Part shown: positions 15,653 through 22,623 of the stretch, piece by piece
Position numbering within the stretch: the stretch's first letter is position 1
How the letters are laid out: each line of letters opens with the position of its first letter
From: Hydrogenophaga sp.
Lineage (GTDB): Bacteria; Pseudomonadota; Gammaproteobacteria; Burkholderiales; Burkholderiaceae_C
DNA length: 33,406 nt
Direction: 5' to 3'
NCBI GenBank assembly: GCA_021154985.1
Contig: JAJNQE010000023.1
Location: 1-33,406 of the forward strand
The notes under the pieces: generated by a model
The model's database searches: none
What the model saw: the letters and a program-made list of their open reading frames with translations, nothing else
Told to the model about the DNA's origin: nothing
Made by a program: the position numbers and the translations under genes

Positions 15653-17144
15653 TTTCAAGCGCCATGGCTTTCAGGCGTGCGTTGACCACCAGCTCGGCAA
15701 AGATGTTCACCCCGGTCGGGTCGGTGTAGAGCGTGACCGGTGCATCCACCTCTTCCAGCACCGAGCGCATCTGCGCTTCGTCGCGGTAGATCAGGTGCCA
15801 TTCCAGCAGGTGTTCCATGCCGAAGCGCTCGGGGTTGTCCGAATGCACGTTGGTCACCAGCAGGTGCGCACCCGGGTTGCTGCGCGACATGAAGTAGCGG
15901 ATGAGGCGCGAGCACACCTTGTCCGACAAGTAGTCGAACAGCCCTGCGCAGTAGATGGTGTCAAAGCCTTCGCCGTCCGGTGGCGCGGTGTCGCGTGTGG
16001 CGCGCTTGAGCAGTTCGTGCACCGATTCCTGCACGTAGGTCACATCCACCTTCACCCGGTGTGTGGCCGCCGCCTCCTCGATCTTCTGCTGCGTGTACCG
16101 CAGTGTTTCCAGGCTGAAGTCGATCAGCGTGAACTTCAGGCGCGAGAGGTCCGCGCCGGTGGCGATCAGTTTCTGGATTTCCACGCCAGGGCCGCAACCC
16201 ACGTTGAGCACCCGCACGACGCGCTCTTGGGCGGCCGCGTTGTCGGCCGCCTTCTTCAGGAAGTCCACCAGGATGTCGATGCGGTTGCGGTGCGCCACGG
16301 CCACCGCCGCCTTGAGGAACATCGCGTTCACCAGCTGGATGTAGGTGGTGCTGCCTTGGCGCGGATCGCCCAGGATCTGGTTGACCATCTCGTAGTCGCC
16401 GGCATAGCCCAGCGGCTTGGCGAAGGTGCGGTAGACAAACGGCGCGCGCAGCAGCAGCGGGTGCAGCGCGGTCTGGGCGTAGGCCCGGTGCAGCAAGGCA
16501 TCTTCGTCCGGCAGTTTTGAGGCCTCGTCTTCCAGTCGCACCAGGAATTCCTTGCCCTTGACCATCAGGGGCTCGGCGATGGCGTTGAACACCTCGTCGG
16601 TCAGGCGTCCCTGAGCGTCGCGCGGGAGCGAATCGACCATGTCGGCCTGGTCGATCCAGCGCGCTGTGTCCGACAAAAAGGCCCGGAACTCGCTGATGGT
16701 GACCTGGTAGCTCTGCTTGATCTTGAAGCGCGATTCCCAGTCGGACACGAACCGCGCCGCCTCGTCGCGCACCTGGCGCACATCACCACGAATGGCATTG
16801 AGGTCGGACCACTCGTCAATGAGCGCCACCGACACCACCGCCATCAGCCCCGTGTTGAGCAGGCTGACCACCACCGCCTTGCCCTTGTAGATGATGCGGT
16901 CGCCGGAGCGGATGGTCAGCTCACCCAACACCTCGCTCACCTGCACGATGGAGTACGGGTTGTAGATCTCCATCACCAGAGATCGGCGCTGCAGGCTGGT
17001 CAGGGTCCCGCGGGCGCTCTCGCCCTGGCTGTTGCGGAAGGTGACGACGTGGTCGAATGGGCGCTGAAGGTACACGGTGTGAGCGGTTGAGTGTGTGGGG
17101 GAACAGGTGCGTTGCGCTGTTCCAGGAAGAACCCCCCGGGGCAC
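15645..17144 (-). CDS. phcB: PhcB-like methyltransferase, quorum signal synthase
   Basis: This protein is predicted to methylate a 3-hydroxy fatty acid with SAM to make the diffusible methyl ester signal. Residues 24-110 form a small beta-rich PilZ-like region (VYLQRPFDHVVTF, NPYSIVQVSEVL). A helical middle contains the family mark KPLGYAGDYEMVNQIL (243-258). The methyltransferase domain begins with VLNVGCGPGVEIQKL (312-326), then FTLIDFSLETLRY and YCAGLFDYLSD. The start is uncertain: the longest frame opens with GTG at 17144, no in-frame ATG precedes the conserved region, and another GTG lies at 17075; neither has a clear ribosome site. It follows htpG by 44 bp on the same strand with no terminator visible. 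Confidence 0.85.
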   Translation of the reverse strand: MPRGVLPGTAQRTCSPTHSTAHTVYLQRPFDHVVTFRNSQGESARGTLTSLQRRSLVMEIYNPYSIVQVSEVLGELTIRSGDRIIYKGKAVVVSLLNTGLMAVVSVALIDEWSDLNAIRGDVRQVRDEAARFVSDWESRFKIKQSYQVTISEFRAFLSDTARWIDQADMVDSLPRDAQGRLTDEVFNAIAEPLMVKGKEFLVRLEDEASKLPDEDALLHRAYAQTALHPLLLRAPFVYRTFAKPLGYAGDYEMVNQILGDPRQGSTTYIQLVNAMFLKAAVAVAHRNRIDILVDFLKKAADNAAAQERVVRVLNVGCGPGVEIQKLIATGADLSRLKFTLIDFSLETLRYTQQKIEEAAATHRVKVDVTYVQESVHELLKRATRDTAPPDGEGFDTIYCAGLFDYLSDKVCSRLIRYFMSRSNPGAHLLVTNVHSDNPERFGMEHLLEWHLIYRDEAQMRSVLEEVDAPVTLYTDPTGVNIFAELVVNARLKAMALENG

Positions 17145-17188
17145 AGTGTAGTCATCCGCCCCGCACCCCCCACGCCACAGTCAGGCGC

Positions 17189-19051
17189 TCACAACAACAG
17201 CGAATTCACACGCTTGACATACGCCGCCGGATCGTCGGGCAAGCCGCCTTCGGCCAGCAGGGCCTGGTCGAACAGGATGTGGGCCAGGTCGTCGAAGTGC
17301 GCGCTGCTCTCCAGCTTCTTCACCAGCGCGTGCTCGGCGTTCACTTCCAGGATGGGTTTCACCTCGGGCGCGGGCTGGCCAGCCTGCTTGAGCATGCGCG
17401 CCAGCTGGGTGGAGAGGTCGCCGTCTTCCACCACCAGGCAGGCTGGTGAGTCCACCAGGCGCGAGGTCACGCGCACGTCCTTGGCCTTGTCCTTCAGGCT
17501 TTCTTTCAGCCGCTCCAGCACCGGTTTGAACACCTCGGCGGCGGCCTCGGCAGCTTTCTTTTCCTCTTCGTCCTGCAGGCTGCCCAGATCTACAGCGCCC
17601 TTGGCCACGCTCTGCAGCGGCGTGCCCTCGAACTCGGTGAGGAAAGAAAGCGCCCACTCGTCCACACGGTCGGTCATCAGGAGCACTTCAATGCCCTTCT
17701 TGCGGAACACCTCAAGCTGCGGGCTGTTGCGTGCAGCGGCGAGGTTGTCGGCGGTGATGTAGTAGATGGTGGCCTGGCCTTCTTTCATGCGGGCCTTGTA
17801 GTCGGCCAGGGACACCAGATCCGAGCTCTGGGTGCTGGCAAAGCGCAGCAGCTTGGCCAGCTTGTCGCGGTTGGCAAAGTCTTCGCCCAGGCCTTCTTTC
17901 AGCACCGCGCCGAACTCGGCGTAAAAGCCGGTGTACTTCTCCGCGTCCTTGCTCATGTCGTCGAGCATGGCCAGCACGCGGCGCGTGTTGCCTTCGCGGA
18001 TCGCCTTCACGTCGCGGCTTTCCTGCAGCAGCTCGCGGCTCACGTTGAGCGGCAGGTCGGCCGAATCCACCACGCCCTTGACCCAGCGCAGGTAGGCCGG
18101 CATCAGCGCCTCGGCCTCGTCCATGATGAACACGCGCTTCACATACAGCTTGATGCCGGCTTTGCGGTCGCGGTTCCAGAGGTCCTGCGGCGCCTTGGCC
18201 GGAATGAAGAGCAACTGCGTGTATTCGGTGCTGCCCTCGACCCGGTTGTGGCTCCAGGCCAGCGGGGCCTGGGTGTCGTAGCTCAGGTTCTTGTAGAAAT
18301 CGGCGTACTGCTCGTCGCTGATGTCCTTCTTGCTGCGCGCCCACAGCGCGTTGGCCGAGTTCACCGCTTCCCACTCGTTCTGCTTCACGTAGGCGCTCTT
18401 CTCGGCGTCCCACTCTTCCTTCTGCATGAGGATGGGCAGGCTGATGTGGTCGGAGTATTTGCCGATGATGGACTTGAGCTTCCAGCGGTCGAGGTAGTCG
18501 CCCGCGTCCTCGCGCAGGTGAAGGATGACGCTGGTGCCGCGAGCGGCGCGCTCGATGGTCTCGACTTCAAAGTCACCGGTGCCGCCGCTGACCCAGCGCA
18601 CGCCCTCGGCTGCGGGCAGGCCCGCCCGGCGGCTTTCCACCGTGATCTTGTCGGCCACGATGAAGCCCGAGTAGAAGCCCACGCCGAACTGGCCGATGAG
18701 CTGGGCGTCCTGCTTCTGGTCGCCACTGAGGCGGCCCATGAAATCCTTGGTGCCGCTCTTGGCGATGGTGCCGAGGTGGTCGATGGCCTCCTGCGCGCTC
18801 ATGCCGATGCCGTTGTCGGTGATGGTGATGGTGCGGGCCTCGGTGTCGAACGCCACGCGCACATCGAGGTTGGGCGCATCCTCAAACAAGGCCGCGTTGT
18901 TCAACCCTTCAAACCGCAGCTTGTCGCAGGCGTCCGATGCGTTGGAAACCAGCTCGCGCAAAAAGATGTCGGGGTTGGAGTACAGCGAATGGGTGACCAG
19001 GTGCAGCAGCTGCGCCACTTCGGCCTGGAACGACAGGGTTTGTTTGCTCAT
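17189..19051 (-). CDS. htpG: Hsp90-family chaperone HtpG
   Basis: This is an ATP-dependent cytosolic chaperone, 620 residues, full length for bacterial HtpG. The N-terminal GHKL ATPase has LRELVSNASDACDK (Glu33 and Asn37 for catalysis and Mg), DNGIGM (79-84), LGTIAKSGTKDF lid residues and GQFGVGFYS (120-128). The middle domain includes LYVKRVFIMDE, LPLNVSRELLQES (with the catalytic Arg-equivalent) and IREGNTRRVL. The C-terminal dimerisation part ends KRVNSLLL. The ATG at 19051 gives the standard MSKQTLSFQAEV start. A near-consensus sigma-32 promoter lies 63 bases upstream. It precedes the phc operon on the same strand. Confidence 0.98.
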   Translation of the reverse strand: MSKQTLSFQAEVAQLLHLVTHSLYSNPDIFLRELVSNASDACDKLRFEGLNNAALFEDAPNLDVRVAFDTEARTITITDNGIGMSAQEAIDHLGTIAKSGTKDFMGRLSGDQKQDAQLIGQFGVGFYSGFIVADKITVESRRAGLPAAEGVRWVSGGTGDFEVETIERAARGTSVILHLREDAGDYLDRWKLKSIIGKYSDHISLPILMQKEEWDAEKSAYVKQNEWEAVNSANALWARSKKDISDEQYADFYKNLSYDTQAPLAWSHNRVEGSTEYTQLLFIPAKAPQDLWNRDRKAGIKLYVKRVFIMDEAEALMPAYLRWVKGVVDSADLPLNVSRELLQESRDVKAIREGNTRRVLAMLDDMSKDAEKYTGFYAEFGAVLKEGLGEDFANRDKLAKLLRFASTQSSDLVSLADYKARMKEGQATIYYITADNLAAARNSPQLEVFRKKGIEVLLMTDRVDEWALSFLTEFEGTPLQSVAKGAVDLGSLQDEEEKKAAEAAAEVFKPVLERLKESLKDKAKDVRVTSRLVDSPACLVVEDGDLSTQLARMLKQAGQPAPEVKPILEVNAEHALVKKLESSAHFDDLAHILFDQALLAEGGLPDDPAAYVKRVNSLLL

Positions 19052-19082
19052 GGGATTTCGTTGGATAAGAAAACGGGGAGGA

Positions 19083-19099
19083 GCTCCCGGGACGGGAGC
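19083..19099 (-). other. Hairpin in the htpG leader
   Basis: GCTCCCG and CGGGAGC pair perfectly around a 3-base loop, between the predicted transcription start and the htpG ATG, about 30 bases before it. It may affect leader stability or translation; no thermometer-type pairing with the ribosome site is evident. Confidence 0.4.
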
Positions 19100-19113
19100 G
19101 ATCGCGAGGCGGA

Positions 19114-19140
19114 ATTATGGGCGGCGGCGGCGATTTCAAG
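19114..19140 (-). promoter_or_regulatory. Heat-shock (sigma-32) promoter of htpG
   Basis: On the minus strand CTTGAAA (19140-19134), 12 bases, then CCCATAAT (19121-19114) match the RpoH consensus CTTGAAA-N11-16-CCCATnT almost perfectly. Transcription should begin near 19106, leaving a leader of about 55 bases. Confidence 0.88.
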
Positions 19141-19158
19141 CCGCGCCGGGTGTTGGCG

Positions 19159-20430
19159 TCAGTCGACTTCAACCGCCCCAGGTGAGAGCCAATCCACCAG
19201 CTGCTGCGCCACCACCGGGCTGGAGAGCAACTCCAGGTGGCCGGTGCGGTGGACCGTGCGCTGGCTGTCCTTGGCAAACACCAGCCGGCGGGCCGCTTCA
19301 TCGTGTTGACCGAGCGCGCTGCGCAGCGGCACCAGGCCGTCGCCGGTGAGGCGGTCAGCCAGCAGACCGCGCTGGGGCGCCAGTGTGGCGGCCAGGGTGA
19401 AACAGGCCACGCCTTCGGGCAGGGGCAGTGGCACGCGGTGGTCGTGCGGGGAGTCGAACCGCCCGCGCCCCTGCCAGTCGGCGTCCAGCACGTGGCCGTG
19501 GCGCAGATCGGTGATGCCGGCGCTGCGCAACATGCCAAGCTGGGTGAACGGCAAGGTGAAGGGCGATGCAGACAACAACACATCCACCCCGTGACCCGCC
19601 CGCTCCAGCGGCGCGCCGTGGTGCGGCGTGCCCAGGAACACCAGGTGTTTGAGTTGCGCGGGCCAGCGGTGGCCCATTTCCCGGCCATAGAACACGGCGG
19701 CGCGCGCCAGCAGCCCGCCCATGCTGTGGCCCAGCACGGTGATGGATTCGAGCGCTGGCCAATGTGCTGCCAAGGCCTCCAGCTGCCCGGCGAGTTCGCG
19801 GCCGTTGATCGAGGTGTGCAGGCCGCTGTTGTAGCGGGCGTAGACCGGCGTGCAGCCCAAGGCCCGCGCCAGATGGGCACCGTGGTCGTGACCGTTGCGT
19901 TGCCACTGCGTGTCGTTCATGCACAAGCCGTGCACCAGCAGCAGCAAGTGTGGCGAGGCGCCGGTCAGCCGCTCACGCAGGTGGGTGGCGCGGTCCAGGG
20001 CCAGGGGTTGCCCGGCCAGCCGCAGCTCCATGCGCTGGACCAAGGGGTTGTTGTGCGCCAGCAAGCGGTCGCCCATCACGCCGTTGAGCGCGGCCAGCAC
20101 GGCCTCGCGGCCCGGCGATGGTTCGGGGTGGGTGGAGGGGTCGTCCAGCAGCGGCAGCAGGGTGGAAAGCGCACCGTCCAGCCCATGGCCGACCATGGCG
20201 GTGACGCCACGGATGCCTCTGTAGATCTGCCCGGTGAGGCCGCCCGTGCGATCGGCTTCGGCACCGGCTGACAGGCCCAGCTTGCTGCGCACCGACTGGT
20301 GCACGCCTTCGGCAATGCCGATGACGCCGGTGGTGGCCTGCGTGGCCAGCCGCACCGCCGCCTGCAGGTCACTGGGCCGCAGGTGGCGCAGCACGGCCTG
20401 GCGGGTGGCGGAGGGTTTGGGGCGGGTCAT
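19159..20430 (-). CDS. Alpha/beta hydrolase (PGAP1/lipase-like)
   Basis: This 423-residue cytosolic-looking protein has no signal peptide. The first 150 residues are helical and not family-typical; the hydrolase core starts at LLLLVHGLCMNDTQW (163-176), with HG forming the oxyanion hole. The nucleophile elbow is VLGHSMGGLLAR with Ser236, followed by LVFLGTPHHGAPLER as in PGAP1 or lipase-class enzymes. Candidate acid and base residues are Asp in TGDGLVPLRSALG and His in RTGHLELLSSP. The substrate is probably a lipid or ester, not determinable here. It is 107 bp upstream of htpG on the same strand, but htpG has its own promoter. The ATG at 20430 is the first in frame. Confidence 0.82.
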   Translation of the reverse strand: MTRPKPSATRQAVLRHLRPSDLQAAVRLATQATTGVIGIAEGVHQSVRSKLGLSAGAEADRTGGLTGQIYRGIRGVTAMVGHGLDGALSTLLPLLDDPSTHPEPSPGREAVLAALNGVMGDRLLAHNNPLVQRMELRLAGQPLALDRATHLRERLTGASPHLLLLVHGLCMNDTQWQRNGHDHGAHLARALGCTPVYARYNSGLHTSINGRELAGQLEALAAHWPALESITVLGHSMGGLLARAAVFYGREMGHRWPAQLKHLVFLGTPHHGAPLERAGHGVDVLLSASPFTLPFTQLGMLRSAGITDLRHGHVLDADWQGRGRFDSPHDHRVPLPLPEGVACFTLAATLAPQRGLLADRLTGDGLVPLRSALGQHDEAARRLVFAKDSQRTVHRTGHLELLSSPVVAQQLVDWLSPGAVEVD

Positions 20431-20506
20431 GGGCCATTGTGGCCCTCGGGGTGCTGCCTTGGTGCGATGGGCACTGCTGCAGTCGGGTTTGTGCTCGATG
20501 CAGGCC

Positions 20507-21709
20507 TCAAAAGCCTTCGTCAGCCCGCAGATACCGCCACTGCCCCACCGGCAGGTTGCCCAACACCACCCGCCCGATGCGCACGCGCTTCAAGCCCACC
20601 ACATGCAGGCCCACCTGCTCGCACATGCGGCGGATCTGGCGCTTCTTGCCCTCCACCAGCACAAAGCGCAACTGCTCGGGGTTCTGCCAATCCACCTGCG
20701 CAGGCTTCAAGGGCTGGTCGTCCAGGCTCAGGCCGTGGCGCAGCAGCGCCAGTTGGTGCGGCGGAAAAATCGCCTGCACGTTCTCGGTGATCACGCCCGC
20801 GCCCACGGACCCGTCTGGGGCCCTCAACGGGCTGTGGCCGTTGGGCATGAATTGCACGCGCACCAGGTATTCCTTCTCCACGCCACTGGTCTCGCCGATC
20901 AGCGTGCGGGCCACGCGCCCGTCCTGCGTGAGCACCAGCAGGCCGGTGGAGTCGATGTCGAGGCGACCGGCCGGGGCCAGGCCACGGGTGTGCTCGGGCG
21001 CGAAGCGGCGGCCGTCGGCGGGGGTCTTGGCGTCGCCGCGCCACTGGCTGGGCGCGCCGATCAGCGTGGCGGCGGCCTCGTGCCCGTCTTCGGGCTGGCC
21101 GCTCACATAGCCCACCGGCTTGTGCAACAAGATGGTCACCTGCCCGGCCTGCTGGTGGCGCGCCTGCGGCAACACCTCCACCTGCGCGTCGGGCGCCACG
21201 GGCATGCCCATCACTGCTGGTTCGCCGTTGACCATCACCCAGCCGCGCGCGATCCATTCGTCGGCCTCGCGGCGCGAACACAGACCGAGATCGGCCATGC
21301 GCTTGTTGAGCCGGATTTCGCCGCGCACGTTGCCCACGCGGGCGAGGTCGGGCCGGTGGGCTTGCGGTGGGCGCGGGGCTGGGGCGGGACTGCGCTGTGG
21401 GCGCTCGGAAGCAGCAAAGCGGTCGTCGGCGCGGCGCGGTGCGGGGCGCTCGCTCCAGCCACGCTCGTCGCCACGTGGCGCAGAGCCGGCGCCTGAGCGT
21501 GGGCGTTCGCCCTCGGGACCGCCGCGCGGGGCGCCGTAGGACTTGGCTGGTTCGCGTGGCGGTTTGGGCGCCGAGGCCGACACGCTTTTGGCACGCGCCG
21601 GCCCGGGAGGGCGCACCGGGGCGCGGCGCGGTGCAAACGGATCGACGGGCTTTTTCTTGGCAGCGCCCGGGGTGAGCTTGAGCGTGCGGGCGGGTTTGTC
21701 GGTTGTCAT
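20507..21709 (-). CDS. RluB/RluF-type rRNA pseudouridine synthase with disordered N-tail
   Basis: This enzyme isomerises uridine in 23S rRNA. From residue 128 the protein is a standard RsuA/RluB/E/F member: S4 domain IRLNKRMADLGLCSRREADEW (132-152), LLHKPVGYVSG (194-204), catalytic GRLDIDSTGLLVLTQDG with Asp251, GVEKEYLVRV, and the end VEGKKRQIRRMCEQVGL with VVGLKRVRIG. It looks closest to RluF, so the target could be U2604, but RluB is not excluded. The first 125 residues are Arg/Pro/Ala-rich and probably disordered, perhaps for RNA contact. The start is uncertain: ATG at 21709 was preferred, with another at 21727 that would come within 8 bases of the crp-like stop codon. Confidence 0.88.
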   Translation of the reverse strand: MTTDKPARTLKLTPGAAKKKPVDPFAPRRAPVRPPGPARAKSVSASAPKPPREPAKSYGAPRGGPEGERPRSGAGSAPRGDERGWSERPAPRRADDRFAASERPQRSPAPAPRPPQAHRPDLARVGNVRGEIRLNKRMADLGLCSRREADEWIARGWVMVNGEPAVMGMPVAPDAQVEVLPQARHQQAGQVTILLHKPVGYVSGQPEDGHEAAATLIGAPSQWRGDAKTPADGRRFAPEHTRGLAPAGRLDIDSTGLLVLTQDGRVARTLIGETSGVEKEYLVRVQFMPNGHSPLRAPDGSVGAGVITENVQAIFPPHQLALLRHGLSLDDQPLKPAQVDWQNPEQLRFVLVEGKKRQIRRMCEQVGLHVVGLKRVRIGRVVLGNLPVGQWRYLRADEGF

Positions 21710-21716
21710 GGGTCGA

Positions 21717-22451
21717 TCATGCTTCATCAAGCACGCCGGACCGCAACGCGGCCAGGTCCAGCACGCGCAAACCGCCGTATTCCACCCGGATCCAGCCCTT
21801 GGCTGCCAGCGTGGTCAGCGCCTCGTTGGTGCGTTGGCGCGACAGGCCGACGAGATAAGCGAGCTCTTGTTGGGTGATGCGCAACACGCCGGCCACGTTG
21901 GGCGAGAGCAGCGGGTGGAACAGCGAGGCCAGGTTGCGTGCCACGCGCAGGTCGGGGCTGTTCAGCCGGTCGATCTCGCGCGCGGCGATGAACTGCCCCA
22001 GGCGTTCGTTGAGCTGGTGCATCACGAAACGGTTGAAGCCGATGGAGTGGTCCAGCAACCAGTCGAACGTCTCCACCGGCAAGCCGGCCACGCGGCTCTT
22101 GCGCAGCGCCTGGATGTTGTAGCGGTAGTGCTCGTGCTTGAGCACCGTGCCCTCGCCGAACCAGCCACCGGGCGCCACGCCGGTGAAGGTGACCAGGGGG
22201 CCTTGCGATTCGTCGTTGCTCATCTTGAGCAGGCCGTCCACCAGACCAAACCAGTAGGTCACCGGCCGGCCAAAGCGGCAAATGACATCCCCCGCATCGG
22301 CCTCGCCCACCACCAGCGCGTCCACCGCCCGCTGCCGCTCGCTCGGTGTGAGGCGCTGCAACCAGGGGATTTCGGCCAACTCGGCCTCGGTGGGCGATCG
22401 GGCCCGCGTGCGCAAGTCGCTGCCGGAACGGTGGGGGGTAAAGGGGCTCAT
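21717..22451 (-). CDS. Crp/Fnr-family transcription regulator
   Basis: This is a 244-residue regulator with an N-terminal cyclic-nucleotide-type beta barrel (about 45-135: GDVICRFGRPVTYWFGLVDG, PGGWFGEGTVL) and a long dimer helix (RFVMHQLNERLGQFIAARE). The C-terminal winged HTH is ITQQELAYLVGLSRQRTNEAL (192-212). The barrel lacks the cysteine cluster of FNR, and Cys58 is its only cysteine, so oxygen sensing is unlikely. The ligand is unknown. It lies divergent from the acyl-CoA ligase/transporter operon with 172 bp between the starts, and so is the best local candidate to control that operon. The pseudouridine synthase gene follows closely on the same strand, probably co-transcribed. Confidence 0.9.
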   Translation of the reverse strand: MSPFTPHRSGSDLRTRARSPTEAELAEIPWLQRLTPSERQRAVDALVVGEADAGDVICRFGRPVTYWFGLVDGLLKMSNDESQGPLVTFTGVAPGGWFGEGTVLKHEHYRYNIQALRKSRVAGLPVETFDWLLDHSIGFNRFVMHQLNERLGQFIAAREIDRLNSPDLRVARNLASLFHPLLSPNVAGVLRITQQELAYLVGLSRQRTNEALTTLAAKGWIRVEYGGLRVLDLAALRSGVLDEA

Positions 22452-22565
22452 GGCGGGGGTCGACGCGACCAGTGGTAGGGGAAAGTCCTAGGAGGGATGA
22501 CCCGCAATTGTCGTCGTACGGACAACATAACGTCAAACGAAGTCCTACGATCCGCTGCATCAACA

Positions 22566-22585
22566 GGTGTCCTGTGAGGGACACC
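22566..22585 (+). promoter_or_regulatory. Inverted repeat upstream of the ligase gene
   Basis: GGTGTCC and GGACACC form a perfect 7-base inverted repeat with a 6-base spacer, 38 bases before the ATG at 22624. It could be an operator for the divergent Crp-like regulator or an mRNA hairpin. The rest of the 172-bp divergent region shows no clear promoter to me. Confidence 0.4.
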
Positions 22586-22623
22586 CAGACGCCAGGCCGG
22601 CCCGGCTGGCCCAGGAGACACAC

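Noticed and set aside
17075..17077. GTG at 17075 as the certain start of phcB
   Set aside because: It sits exactly at the conserved VYLQRP but has no ribosome site, so I kept the longer frame and flagged the uncertainty.
21717..22451. FNR-type oxygen sensor
   Set aside because: The iron-sulfur cysteine cluster is absent; only one cysteine is in the protein.
22497..22577. A 26-codon leader-like frame beginning ATGACCCGC before the ligase gene
   Set aside because: GGAGG is too close to the ATG for initiation, and the peptide has no regulatory codon run.
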